Shown: positions 23,894 through 35,514, counted from the stretch's first letter. The stretch: DNA of 64,000 bases from Anadara kagoshimensis (GCA_021292105.1 CM037870.1:13115234-13179233); one strand, 5' to 3'. The notes: generated from the sequence alone by a model not told the origin. Numbers and translations are program-made.

Positions 23894-24812
23894 GATACTA
23901 TCTTGTTATAGGGAGTAAGGCGAGAGGATTGGCGACCAGATTGATGAAAATGGTATTGAACTCTGCAACTTTATTGGTCACTTTAGTAAAATGTATCTAA
24001 TAATATGTCAGTGGATATTCACACCTGTTTTTCGTGTATTTAGTCCTTTTTCTACATATTCAGATATTGGCACAACTCGAAGTCTTGTGAGCAAAATATT
24101 GGAAGATAATTTAGTAAGATCAGACACAAGGTGGATGATAGGCAAAGTATTTGCATTCTGAGAAGAATGCCCACTCGACTCCTCGAGTATAAATTGGGTA
24201 GCCTTTGACACGAGACACCCCTCCTCCTAACCGAAAATAAGTTTGTTCTTTCTCGTGGGCCTCTAAAGTTGTTATCGGTACCAATATAATGTGCCAAGTT
24301 GTTTTGCTATTTCAATCTTTGGCATTGCAGGCAAATGTTCCAGAAATGGAAAGGTGACCAGAAGATAAAAGACCAAAATACACACTTTAACAAAACCAAG
24401 GGACCATGTGGTCTTGTGTTTAAGTTCATTTGTGGAATTAAAATAAGACATTGTTTCGTTTGTAATGGCTGACGCCATGTAAAACCATTCAACCAATTCG
24501 GGTTGCATGAGCTTGAATCGCATGTCAATGAGCAAAATTTAAGTTAACTTTAGACAGTGTAACACGCTGATAAGTAAATGGGTAACAATAGAATTTCCAG
24601 TGATTAACTCTGGGGTGTATTCGTCCTATTCAGTGGGACTCTAGATCAACTAAGTGGAGTATTGATGGTTTGTGCTCAAGTCAGGATTTTTTCACTTATC
24701 AAGACAATCTTTCTTTGACGGTAGAGGATACTGGAAAAAAACTATCTACCCCCGGCAAGCGAGCAGATAAACTTACAAACTATGATCTGCCCTAGTAAGA
24801 TTCAAACTACTA
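23894..24812. other. No recognisable gene
   Basis: Several 60-87 codon minus-strand frames overlap here in different phases. None shows a domain, splice-flanked conserved segment or supported start. Confidence 0.45.
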
Positions 24813-25302
24813 CAGAGACGTGCAAAAAGTATTCGGTCACTTTGTAAAATCCTTCTTTATTTCATATAAAACCATATGTTTGTAAAAAATTCTCAAAAAT
24901 TTATTTCTTTGTCAATTTTTGTAAAATTTTCTCTAATAAATCAAAAATTAGTTGTGGTTTCTTTCACTAATTTTCAAATTATTGTCCGTCTTATAACATT
25001 CAAGAAAACATAAGGTGAACAGCATGCTAAATATTTAACTGAGATATAAAGCATGATTATATAGTAGATTTCATTTTTTTAAAACAAATCTGTTGAATTT
25101 TAAATGTTTAACTATTGAAAACAACGAAATTACCTTTCTAGTTATTTTTAGAACAAACATCAACTAATTTTACATTTAACAGTGAAAAAATCATGCAAAT
25201 TAACAAAGAAATAAATTTTTGACAATTTTTTAAAAACATATGGTTTTATATGAAATAAAGAAGGATTTTACAAAGTGACCGAATACTTTTTGCACGTCTC
25301 TG
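24813..25302. mobile_element. Tc1/mariner-like non-autonomous element, 490 bp
   Basis: Arms of about 100 bp are inverted copies, beginning CAGAGACGTGCAAAAAGTAT and ending with its complement. The element is flanked by TA on both sides (24811-24812 and 25303-25304), the target duplication expected of Tc1/mariner. The interior has no transposase frame. Confidence 0.85.
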
Positions 25303-25308
25303 TATGTT

Positions 25309-25406
25309 CGACTAATTAGCCCAATAAAACACCATTTTCAATTTTCTTCAACAAGTATACAATTAAAATGGGGGTTCAGTGGGCTAATTTGTCGGACTAG
25401 ATTCGA
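25309..25406. mobile_element. Small foldback, about 98 bp
   Basis: GACTAATTAGCCCAATAAAA pairs with GTTCAGTGGGCTAATTTGTC. A sister copy lies at 54687-54786. Confidence 0.65.
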
Positions 25407-26086
25407 ACCTATACATCGCGCTTTTAAAGACCAATCGACCAGCAAGCCACTGGTAATAATATAATGGATAATTTTTATTTTTTATTTATTTTTGCGACGC
25501 AAAAACCTTATTTATTGTTCAATAAATAGTTTCAAATCAGAAAATATATAAATAGCATCCACTTTTACAAACACCGTAAATATATTACATACATGTACGT
25601 AGTTCAGAGGACAGATACTTTTGAATGTATTTCAATTGATGTATTTACATTAAATTAAACAACAAAAACTCTCAAGATAAAACAGTTATCAATCAAGAAT
25701 TATCAACATTTATTTCAAATAATTTCGATATGGTTTTAATGTGGGTTCTTTATAAATTAACTACATATAAACTTCAGTGTTTATTTGTGTGGTTGTTAGT
25801 TTGTAGGCAGTTCAATTTCAGAGTAAACAGAGCAAAAATAGAAGTTCTTAAATATTTTAATTTCATTTGAAAGGATAACTCGAAAAATATTGTGGCAAAA
25901 TCGATGTATGTACAACCGTATTGATAATATTACCACAATGAAAATCCTGCATAGCATATACTGACTTCTATAACAGCAATGTACTATCTTTATTGGTAAG
26001 TATTTTTTCTTATGAAGTTTTTTATTATCTTTTCAACTTATATTGAATATTTTATATACAAACATTATGATGTACAGATCAGACCT
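25407..26086. other. No recognisable feature
   Basis: AT-rich sequence between foldback elements. Confidence 0.45.
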
Positions 26087-26276
26087 GTCGAAAGCTTAAC
26101 ACTGAACTATCGAAAATTAGTCACCGAGTTGCAGAGAAACTGAAATCTGTCAAAGTATAGACAACAGCTGCCTAAAAGCTCATGAGATACAGGTAATACG
26201 GAGAAGCTGAGATGTGCTTCAAATTATGTATTTATTCGTAAGCTCAGTGTTAAACTTTCGACAGGTCTGTACGGTA
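26087..26276. mobile_element. Foldback element, family B
   Basis: Ends ACCTGTCGAAAGCTTAACAC and GTGTTAAACTTTCGACAGGT are inverted copies. The interior has AACAGCTGCCTAAAAGCTCA. Confidence 0.8.
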
Positions 26277-26334
26277 GATGTACATATTGACTCTACGCTT
26301 TAGCACCGTATGTTGGATGTCGGGATTGGAAAGA

Positions 26335-26575
26335 CAGTTGACCATAGGTAGTGACTGTTCCTTCGCCAAAACACTAGGTATTTAGAAATGAAACCCACGG
26401 GTTCTTCGGTAAAGACCTTAAAACCAAAGGCACATGTCAAAGTATGCGTGTCACACCAAAGAACCTTAAATTTACCACACATTGCCCTGAGCTCATTTCA
26501 AGGCAAACCATTCTGGCACTTCACCTATAGTTGGCGAGTCCAGATATAAATGAGATATTCTTTGTTGAAACTCCA
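26335..26575 (+). mobile_element. SINE-1 fragment, diverged
   Basis: TAGGTAGTGACTGTTCCTTC, CACGGGTTCTTCGG and CACCTATAGTTGGCGAGTCC follow the SINE-1 body order. The tRNA head is absent. Confidence 0.6.
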
Positions 26576-27095
26576 CCACTGTATCACAATCAGAAATTAC
26601 GGTAATATAGATTTGTTTCTACTCGTACAATGTATATCTGATCAGCAAAATTGTTTTGTACGCAATTCATGCGTGAAAAAAAAGTTTTCGTCTGACATCT
26701 GATATCCGTCGGGTATTTAAAAAATATATTGGATAATTCCATTTTTCTCCAGCCCAAACTCCATGACATTGCTTAATACTCAAACATTTTAATGCCAAGT
26801 TTATAAAGAAAAAGAATATATTAAAACAGGGACGTTTCCGGTACACGAACCAACATGAAATCAACATCTTCCAATACTTCCGTTTTGTTGGTTTCTTAGC
26901 TTTTTGTAAAATTGATTTTATTGTAATAACTTTTCACGTATAAGTTAAAAATCTAACGCTACCTTTAAACTTCTTTTGCTAATGAATTGCAAAGTTTGCG
27001 TTATTGACAAACAGTGGCGGGAGACTTTTATGCTCTTAAGAAACTGTTGTGTTATATACATGCAAGAATAATAAAGAAATTTCATAAAAGTACAG
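26576..27095. other. No recognisable feature
   Basis: AT-rich spacer between SINE-1 and a foldback B copy. Confidence 0.45.
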
Positions 27096-27319
27096 TAAAG
27101 ACCTGTCGAAAATTTAACACTGATAAATACATGAGCTGACGAAAAGATGTCGAAATTGCCATGTGGTTGAGATCTTAATACCTTGTGGCCGAAAAGCTGT
27201 CGAGAGATAGATAGCAGCTGCCAAAGAGCTGTCAAGCCATAGCTAACGAGGGACAAGGAGACTTGCGGACTCGGCACTAATTCGTTAGCTTAATGTTAAA
27301 CTTTTGACAGGTCGACACT
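27096..27319. mobile_element. Foldback element, family B
   Basis: GACCTGTCGAAAATTTAACAC at the left pairs with GTTAAACTTTTGACAGGTCG at the right. The interior includes AGATAGCAGCTGCCAAAGAG and ATAGCTAACGAGGG. Confidence 0.8.
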
Positions 27320-27503
27320 GTATATGTTTATTCATCAAAAGATATTGATTCCATTTGATAGACCATTATATAATACAATGTATATAAACATAGCGTCTGC
27401 TGCTGGTTATTTAACAGTAGAAATGTCAAAATTTTCCTTTTATATAAAAATGTATGGGAATTGGTGTTGAGATAATGGTGGTCATAAGGAGGTAGGTTGT
27501 TGG

Positions 27504-27551
27504 TAATAATAATAATAATAATAATAATAAAATTAATAATAATAATAATTA

Positions 27552-27590
<39 letters not shown>
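27504..27590. repeat. (AAT)n then (ATT)n microsatellite, inverted halves
   Basis: A run of AAT triplets is followed at about 27549 by a run of ATT triplets. The two halves can pair as a hairpin or cruciform. Confidence 0.9.
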
Positions 27591-27887
27591 AGCACGATGG
27601 AAATGAGTTTAGGCGTTTCGGAAGTTTTGTTTCACAATATAATATTGTTCTAAATACAAATTTCAAAAGTACACATAAATTATATGTATTTATATATCTT
27701 TGAAATGTTTATATTTTACTATATTTGCAACAAGCCTTTTTAACAGGACAGAAACATTTTGAAACTTAAGATAGATACACCATGTGCATGAAATGGTGTT
27801 TAATTTCAACTTTGTTGTAAAATTAAGTTATTATAGAAAACCGATATGTATCTATATCTTAAATGTATTTTATGTTACATTTTTACA

Positions 27888-28276
27888 GTACAGGCCTGTT
27901 GAAAGTTTAACATTGAAAAAAAAAAAAAAAAAAAAAAACGAAAAGGAGTCGAAGCTCTGCTGTCGAATGATCAAGATGTGCCTAGCTTGTGGCTGGAAAT
28001 CTCCCTAGAAATAGGTCGCATCTGCCGAAATACAGTCAAATCTGTCTATGAAGGCCATCCACGGAAATCAGTAAACGTGGTCTTTATGGGCAGATGGCCT
28101 TTATATACAGGTTCAAATAATATGAATAAAGAACAATTGGGATACAATTTTACAGTCCTTTATAAGCACATGGCCCTTATATTGAGGTGGCCTTTAAGGC
28201 AGGTTGGACTGTAGTTTTAGAAATAAAGCTAACGATGGGACGAGATGTGCTGTACTAATGTTAAACTTTCGACAGG
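27888..28276. mobile_element. Foldback B copy with a nested smaller foldback
   Basis: The ends (GGCCTGTTGAAAGTTTAACA and TGTTAAACTTTCGACAGGCC) are family B. An A-run follows the left arm. Inside, 28033-28214 has its own ends TACAGTCAAATCTGTC and GGCAGGTTGGACTGTA. Confidence 0.7.
28033..28214. mobile_element. Nested foldback with TACAGTC ends
   Basis: GAAGGCCATCCACG and ATGGCCTTTATATACAGG segments with ends TACAGTCAAATCTG and GTTGGACTGTA. Related ends occur at 48985-49200. Confidence 0.5.
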
Positions 28277-29045
28277 CCTGGACTTATATTATATAGAGTC
28301 GAAATCTATATTTCATTGATTCAATGCATTGTTTATTTCATGTTTGGTCGCTTTCCAATTTATTTTTTTTAAAATAACTTGAGAAAAAGTAAACACCTGT
28401 CATAATTTAAAAATTCAAATCTATAATTTAAGTTAAAACCATAGCTTTATCATTTTGAAGAACGGATCCAGATGATTTTTTTGTCATTGCGGAAGGGAAA
28501 GCAATGCTTAGTTGCAAATGGTAATGGAAACTTAATTGTGTTGGAAGATTCGTTCCTATTTTAGTTAACTCATACAGTCGAACCATTTTAAGTGGACGTG
28601 ACTTGGATTTTACTTCTGATGCTGACAGGTTCACTTTTCTATCTGGGTTTTGTTTCAGATGAAAACTTATAATATTGATAATATTTTGGTGAAACTTGCA
28701 CTCGTATATATGTTATCAGATTTTCAGAAACCTCCTTCACGAAACGTATACCTGGGTTTCAGGCACTTTCTTGTGTTTGTTTTTTTCTATAGTTAACTAT
28801 ACAGATTCTTTAACTTTCCATGGTTTCGCATAAATGTAATTGGGATTAATTTGAGCGAATACGCTTCAATAAATGTTTTTCTTCTTTTTCAATGAGAAAA
28901 CGATTAATTTTATTTTCAAGACGAAAGCTCTATAGTCAGAATAACATATGTACAATATATATGCTTTATATTTCAGTTAATGCTTTGATGTAAGTAAGAA
29001 GATGGGATATTTGCATGTATGACGGAGACCTAAAAATTCATAAAG
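28277..29045. other. Upstream flank of the 234-aa gene
   Basis: AT-rich. TTTATATTTCAG ending near 28975 is a possible acceptor for a 5' untranslated exon; nothing else is recognised. Confidence 0.4.
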
Positions 29046-29750
29046 ATGCCACAAGCAACGAATCGGAGACTTATGAGAGACATGAACTTTTCTCCCATTG
29101 GTAAAGGAACGGTCTATAATTCTGTCCTGGATATTAGCGCTTCAACACGTGAGAGAGCAATGAAAGCGAATGTGATGGAATTAAATCGGTTGAACAAGTT
29201 GAACAAAATTGTGGAAAATGACAAACGCCAAAGGGAGTATTTATACACGCGCGTCATGGATCGTGCCGGGCAAAGTATCAAAGAACGTGAGGCGTTCCGA
29301 AGTGTTCTCAACAACGAATATTGTGTTGATAATTTTGTTACAATGAAATACGGGTTTAACAGAAGTATGGTTCAGACGCCAAGAACAGCAAGGCGGTTCA
29401 AAATAGAGACCAGAATATACCATTCAGGGTATGAAAAGAAGTTCTTGACGCCAGAAATTAACAGAAAAATAAGACTCATGGATCCTCAGAGAACCAGGCG
29501 AATTTTTCAAAAGGTTCTATTAGAACAATTTAAAGACAAAAGTGACATTTTGATGGACAGGAACATGTCCCATTCAGCTTTTCATAGAATGCTACAAGAT
29601 CAACAAAATTTTGCTAACTACCGTTATTGTAGACAGCCAAGTAAAGTCCAATTTAAAGGGAACGAAGAAACTATTATTACTGCTGTTGAAGAAGCCAACC
29701 AAGGAAAGACAAACAAAGTGACCGAGGAGTCAGAACCACAATGTACATAA
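29046..29750 (+). CDS. Uncharacterised basic protein, 234 aa, single exon
   Basis: A 234-codon frame with no intron. An in-frame TAA at 29031-29033 supports the ATG. The product is rich in Arg and Lys with little hydrophobic sequence and has no signal peptide or membrane segment, so it should be intracellular. Residues about 33-80 are predicted helical and charged (the LNRLNKLNKIVENDKRQREY region and on), and the middle has Arg-rich patches (ARRFKIETR, MDPQRTRRIF). The C-terminus turns acidic (VTEESEPQCT). I recognise no domain. Length, complex composition and ordinary codon use argue that it is a real gene rather than chance. Its last about 20 codons and 3' flank recur as degenerate tandem copies downstream. 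It could be a lineage-specific protein or a single exon of a longer gene. Confidence 0.72.
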   Translation: MPQATNRRLMRDMNFSPIGKGTVYNSVLDISASTRERAMKANVMELNRLNKLNKIVENDKRQREYLYTRVMDRAGQSIKEREAFRSVLNNEYCVDNFVTMKYGFNRSMVQTPRTARRFKIETRIYHSGYEKKFLTPEINRKIRLMDPQRTRRIFQKVLLEQFKDKSDILMDRNMSHSAFHRMLQDQQNFANYRYCRQPSKVQFKGNEETIITAVEEANQGKTNKVTEESEPQCT

Positions 29751-30990
29751 GAAAGATGTAGACTTCAATTCAGTTGTTGATTTCAGGATATGTTTTTCAC
29801 GAATACTGTGAAATCATTCATTTTCTTGGTTTAAACAAAACACATCATTTTGAACCAAGAGAAGGCGGACGAAGTGGTTGAGGATTCAGAACCACAGTGT
29901 GCAAAGGGAACATTTTAATTTCAATTCCATTGTTGATTTTCTGTTATGCGTGTGATGTGTATTATGAAATCATTATTTTTGTATTGTCTAATTTTCGTGG
30001 TTTTAAGAAGAAATATACCTACGAAGAAAGGACGTAATTAATTTCTTTGCGTTCTATTTTGTGTTTATGTAATTCGGAATGTTTCGGGTTTTTAAGTACC
30101 GATAAAATGCGTATCATATGATTGGTTGATTGTAATACACGATGTTAAAATCCGTGCGTGTATAAAAACGCGAGTGTTCTCAGTCGTGTCATTCGAGCTA
30201 GTTGCAAGAGAGTAACAAGTTGTTTAAGTATTTTAATGTAAAACCCACCCTCCGGCCTACCCTTATTTACATAGGTGTCAGGTTTGCTGAATTTATTAAT
30301 TATCTCGTCGATGACATACAATTTATAATTTGTTGATTTTCTTGATATTATTACATAAATCTTGCAACTATGCACTCTCTAAAATATGTTTGTGTTTTTA
30401 TTCTTAGTTAGAAAAGAAAATATTTATTTTCGGAGGCACGAAGAAAATAACTTAGCGGTTTATGAGTCAGGACTGCAATCCACATAAGGGAGGTGCTTGT
30501 TGATTTTCGGGTTATGTTTGGCACGATTACAATGTGATGATTTATTTTCGTGGCATTTAATCTTCGTGGTTCTAAGAAATATGTATCATAAAATCGAACC
30601 AAGAAAAGACGGACAAGGTGGTTTAGGAATCGGAATCACAATCTACATGAGGGAGATGCTAACTATAATTTCAATTCAGCTTGATTTCTTGTTATATTTG
30701 TCGTTTATACTTTAAAATAATTTATTTTCGTGGTGTCTAACTTCGAGGTTTTCGAATTTTCGTGGTTTTAGAAAGATTTGAAGAGACCCAAAAGAAGACA
30801 GACACAAGGGCCATAATCTTAATGAAGTATTGATTTCAATTCAGTTGTTAATTTTCAATTATGTTTGTCACGTGTAATGAGAAATAATTTATTTCCGCGA
30901 TGCCTAATTTTTTGTGGTTCCAAAAATTACAAATACAATTGAAGCGAACCAAGAATCTGTGGTTCAGAGAATCCCCGAACAAGTTAATTA
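29690..30990. repeat. Degenerate tandem copies of the gene's tail and 3' flank
   Basis: A segment like ACCAAGGAAAGACAAACAAA, then GAGTCAGAACCACAATGTAC and TTTCAATTCAGTTGTTGATT, starts near 29690, 29860, 30440 (partial), 30596 and 30781. Later units also carry ATTTATTTTCGTGG. Units are about 165-190 bp; an unrelated stretch lies between about 30020 and 30440. Only the first copy is joined to the open frame. Confidence 0.7.
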
Positions 30991-31100
30991 TTTTACAGTA
31001 GCTTTTTGTAGATGTACATTAAGCATTATAGTTTTTTATAAGTTATGATTGTTTATTACATGCTGTGACATTTTGTTGCAAGTAACGTCGCTCTGTAACA

Positions 31101-31167
31101 ATTCCTTATGAAGTCCGACGCCTAATCAGGTCCGGACTTTATTAGGCGTCGGACTTCATTAGGAGTT
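31101..31167. repeat. Strong hairpin, 18-bp perfect stem
   Basis: TGAAGTCCGACGCCTAAT (31109-31126) and its exact complement (31141-31158) flank a 14-base loop. Pairing continues outward with one mismatch to about 27 bp. The loop holds GTCCGGAC, itself a palindrome. Confidence 0.85.
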
Positions 31168-31913
31168 ATTGCTCCAATGTTTTGTTTAAAACTTTGTTTT
31201 ATTAAAAATAATACAATGACCATTTAGTTGTTTTATACTGAAATCTCCATGAATGCAAAATAAGATAAAGAACTTCCATTTGACCCCCTCCCCGACCTCT
31301 GACAAGCGAACTGACAATTTTTCTGACATTTAGGATCTGTCCCGAGCGGGATATTTTCCTATGCAATCCACTCGAGAAATATCAATTATGATATTACCGA
31401 GAATAACCCAATGTCCCAGCTCAATACTTCCATCTGCATTATTCAAAACTTTCTCATTGGGCATATAATCGATATGTACACATATGTATATAGTTTTACA
31501 CTTTATATATTGTGTTATATATATTTTTGACATTACGAGTATCGAATTTTCACTTATTACAAGTTGAAAAGTTTATTGTCACTTGTATACTAAAATGGTT
31601 TAGAAATTAAATTCAAGAAGCAGACAGCCAAATGTACATTTAACTTACCCAGTCTTAATTTGCATATGTTTGTCAAGATTAAAAAATATCGATCAGTCAG
31701 CATGCGTGGTCATTAAAAAAGGGCGAGTTGGGGCTGGAGGTACACATAGATTAATGCGCCGGTTACGAATCGCATTGGCTCTCGTCGCCTGGGTTCAAAT
31801 CACATTAGGACAGATCCTTATGCGAGTAAGTTTACCTACAGAAAGTCGGTGGATTTCTCCGGACACTTCGTTTTCCTTCACAATTTCATAAATCAATATG
31901 AATGAAATACTTT
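31168..31913. other. Mostly featureless; SINE-3-like piece at the end
   Basis: 31739-31880 has a tRNA-like GCGCCGGTTACGAATCGC and CCTGGGTTCAAATC region followed by a TTACCTACAGAAAGTCGG body, resembling a short tRNA-related SINE. The rest shows nothing. Confidence 0.45.
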
Positions 31914-32297
31914 GTTGGTCGGTTGGTTGGTTGAATGTTGCTTAACGTCGCATCAGCAATTTTTCAGCTATTCGCGACGAGAACTATTTAATTAATCTCT
32001 TTGGATTAATCAATGAACAATTTTGTGTATGCATGTGAAGTGCGAGTGTGTTGTATGGTCTGCCTTGTACTAGTGCGCACTCAGGGCGACTTTACTGTGC
32101 TAGCTCACAGAGTCAGTACGTCACAGACAAGCGTACCACTCCCCCAGTCCATAATACTGATACCAGGTGAACCAGTAAAGGCCAACGGTAAGGAAAATTC
32201 ACTTTCCCACATGTGGTCCGAGCGGGACTCGAACTCACAGCGATGAGAGACCCTGGATTTGAAGACTGACGTCTTATCCATTAGGCCACCGCGCCCT
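31914..32297 (-). mobile_element. SINE-2 (tRNA-derived), minus strand
   Basis: Reading minus, the head is GGCGCGGTGGCCTAATGG with B box GAGTTCGAGTCCCGC, an internal CCACATGTGGGAAAG, and a (CAAC)n tail. It is about 90 percent like 18955-19331 by eye. Confidence 0.87.
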
Positions 32298-33169
32298 CGA
32301 AATACTTTGTACTGGTGCGTGAAAAACAAATACTATATTCCTTCAAAAACTTGACCTGATTACTTGGCTCGAGTGGAGTGGAGTAATTGAGTTTTATGTT
32401 TTATGCCCAAGTCAAGATTCTTTCACTTATATCGAGGCGATAACTTCTGGGATTGTGGAGAAAAGCAGAGTGGCTGGAAAAACCAACGACCTTCAGCAAG
32501 ATTAAACGACGTATTATCATAAAAATGATAATGACAACATATCCGGTAGCTTGCAATCTCCGAAAAGATTGGAGATGTAAACCTAGTCGGTCACTTTGAA
32601 ATCTTCATAAGTATATTTCATATATTTCATGAGAACCAAGCCTTGCAATGCAGTGTTGCAAGTGTTAACTACAAATTGAAACTCTTTCAATAAGGACAAA
32701 TACCCTGCCCCTAACATCTCTTACAGGGGTAAATTAAAGATTTTTTGTTCTTGATATTTTACTTACACGCCTAAATTTGGTATGCGACACACCACGTTAT
32801 GTTGGTGACAAGTTTGATAGAAATCCATTCATAGATGTGGCACGTGGAGAATCATGAGACCGGAAGTGTGAAAATAAAGTAGGTTTGGGATTGATAACAA
32901 TCTGTTACTCGTAAAATTTATATTTTGTGTTCTTCCTCGAGTTCGATTTTTCTGGTTTTTGTATATCACTAGAAGTTCTTTCGTTTCTAAGCTTATCTAC
33001 TACATTGTACATACACAGCGATTTACTCGACCGATTACATATTAAGCATTCTGAAATGTTTGTTGATTGCACAAAACAGGGATCCCATTGCCCCACCTGT
33101 CCGACATTCAAACATAAAGTCGGATTTATGCAGTTAAACCAACAAAGAAATGGTGGATCATTTTCAAAA
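32298..33169. other. No recognisable gene
   Basis: A SINE tail fragment (CAAGTCAAGATTCTTTCACT) lies near 32410. Otherwise no identifiable feature. Confidence 0.45.
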
Positions 33170-33410
33170 TATAAGAAAATAATTTACCCAGGGATATTTG
33201 CACTTGAGCATGGAGTGAAATTGACATAGAAATTGAGCACAAAATCACCAAGAAACTAAGACGAAAATATTGAGATGGTGACATGGACAACAGGAATATC
33301 AAAGAAAACAATTTTCCCGAAAATATTTGCACTTAATGCCAGGTGAAATGAACATAGAAATTGATCACAAAACCACCAAGTAACTGAAGACGAAAATAGT
33401 GAAATCGACA
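33170..33410. repeat. About 126-bp tandem duplication, two units
   Basis: Both units carry ATATTTGCACTTGAGCATGG-like, AACATAGAAATTGATCACAA-like and ACGAAAATATTGAGA-like segments in the same order. Confidence 0.7.
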
Positions 33411-33744
33411 TCTCTGTTGACCTGTCAATCATGTCAGGAAATCGACACGTGGTATGCCAGGTGTTCAGCACGCGCTAGTGTTCAAGTTCCAAAACTTTGC
33501 TTTTTGTCACATTTTAACACGCAATATTTTAATGGGGCTCCCTATGGGGGCTAAATTTTATAATGTATAAAATTCGAAAACTATGAAATTTCTACCAAAA
33601 ATATTTTTAAACTATGTTAGAAAATTTTGCATTTGTAAATTTATTATTTTCACTTGTAATTAATTTCTAAAAATCGATTATTTTTGCCCTAAAATAAAAC
33701 AATTTATACGCCTTCATTTCTCCTTTGGGGTTCTCTCTATATAT

Positions 33745-33957
33745 ATGAAAAGGACTTGCAGTGGATACAGAGCGAAACGCAAATCTCTGAAGAAATTGGT
33801 AAGTGTGGTGACCTTTTGACCTTTTTGAATTTTAGAATTTGCTTTTCTCCCCACTTAACCATTTATTTACTTTACCCTATTTGTCCCTACATCGAAATGA
33901 CCGACATTGGTTACACGGCGAAACGGGAAATGGTGGCCAGCGTCTCTGAAGAAATTG
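33745..33957 (+). other. Possible duplicated first coding exon (weak)
   Basis: Two segments end in the identical string CTCTGAAGAAATTG|GTAAGTGTGGTG, a good splice donor, at about 33798 and 33957. Both have GCGAAACG upstream. The second has ATG at 33897 opening MTDIGYTAKREMVASVSEEI before the donor (phase 1). In the first, a 16-bp shorter body puts the donor in another phase. No downstream exon was found on the plus strand, so this may be a chance or dead duplication. Confidence 0.25.
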
Positions 33958-35241
33958 GTAAGTGTGGTGTCTTTGTTACCATTTTTTTTAAAAATTCTTG
34001 TATGTTCTAATTGTCTATCAATTTAAATATGAGTGTTCTTTACGCAATGGGGTTAATTTTATCAGTTAACTGCTGCTTTCAGCAAACAGTAATGGAAAAC
34101 ATTGTCTAACCAGAGGTGGCATCTGGCCAAAAATTAAATGGTTCACCTGACAAAATGGCCAGTTGAAATGCCTTTGTTCCAAAATACATCAACTTTTTGT
34201 ATTTTGAAGATTGCATATTAAAACCAAATTTACAAAGTCATTGTGAAGCAATTATCTTTTATAAAAATGTATTTAGTGAGACAAAATGCAGAAATTGGTG
34301 CTCCAATACTGTATTTTAAACCTGGAAAACATTACAAAAACAGGATGAGCTCAATTGTTCATATATGCTAACCCGATAAATTATGGTTACGTAAAGTGCT
34401 TTAGGAAAGCACCAAAACTGAAACCCTCATGTCAAAAACTTTACAAATTTTAGTTGCTAAAATTCAGCAATTTAAAACTCCATAATCAATTTTGTAATGA
34501 CAATGACCTTTCACCTTGGGTTCATGTAGAAAAAGACAATGCTTCAAAACAACAGAAATATATGTCTGCATTGGAATATTTCCAAAAACAGCTAAAATAA
34601 TAGCCAAAGTACAAGGTCAAGAACTAGGTTAGTACCTTCACCTTTGAGATTGACCCAATTTTGAATGTCCGCTAATAAAAGCATAAAACCTTGAAAACTG
34701 CATAACAAAATATTAACATGTAGTCAGGATAAAGAAATTTTAAGCTAATCTAATAAATATGGAATTGCCTATGACTTTTAACAACGTTATCTTCAGTTAG
34801 ATACCATTACCAAAAAAGCATACCTAGTTATTTTCTATGACATTCAAAAATGACATGGCACCTCGGATTTTGACTTCAAAACAACACATATCCTCGAAGA
34901 GTATCTTTGTTCAAATTAAACACAAACATACTGATCCATATTGGAATTACAATCCTAAAAGCAAAAGTAAAACTTTGGTAACTGACAAATTTAATTAAAC
35001 ACGTGGAGTTCCACCAGAGAAGTGAAGCAAAAGTGCTAGAAATGAAAACACAGAAAGACTAAAACATAAAAAATTAACAATTTATTTTGGGAAATGGATA
35101 ACTATATAATTTGATGTACAAAACAGGATTTAAATTTAAAAAACAATATGTAACTCACATTAACAACTGCAGGATAAATAAATAACCTGGTTTACGATAC
35201 ACTGTGTGAGGACAAATGTTCTGTATTTATAATACTTCTTT
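33958..35241. other. Gene-free; one dispersed repeat
   Basis: 34912-35035 matches the dispersed repeat of 11899-12005 (CAAACATACTGATCC, GCAAAAGTAAAACTTTGG). No coding exon recognised elsewhere. Confidence 0.5.
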
Positions 35242-35514
35242 TTCCAGTTTCACAATTATTTCTTGGCCAAGATTTTGCTTAACTTAACTTAAATTTTGGT
35301 AATCTCTTTGGAACAATAAAATCTATTTACTAAAACTAAATACATGTACTAATGTTTCAAGGTACCAGCGCTCTTCAAAATGACACTTAAAAGAATGACC
35401 GATAAACTTTGGCCAATTTCATTTGAACAGTCAATAAGATATACTCATAGTTGCACCCTTTTCGGTATCATTCCTTAACTAAGCTTGTTTTGACTTTTTG
35501 GCAAAGGATGATTC

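Noticed and set aside
24008-24535. Cluster of overlapping minus-strand frames of 67-87 codons
   Set aside because: Different phases overlap, none has a recognisable motif, and no splice pairing gives a longer product.
26945-27277. 110-codon minus-strand frame
   Set aside because: Largely covers a foldback B copy, with no domain and no splice context.
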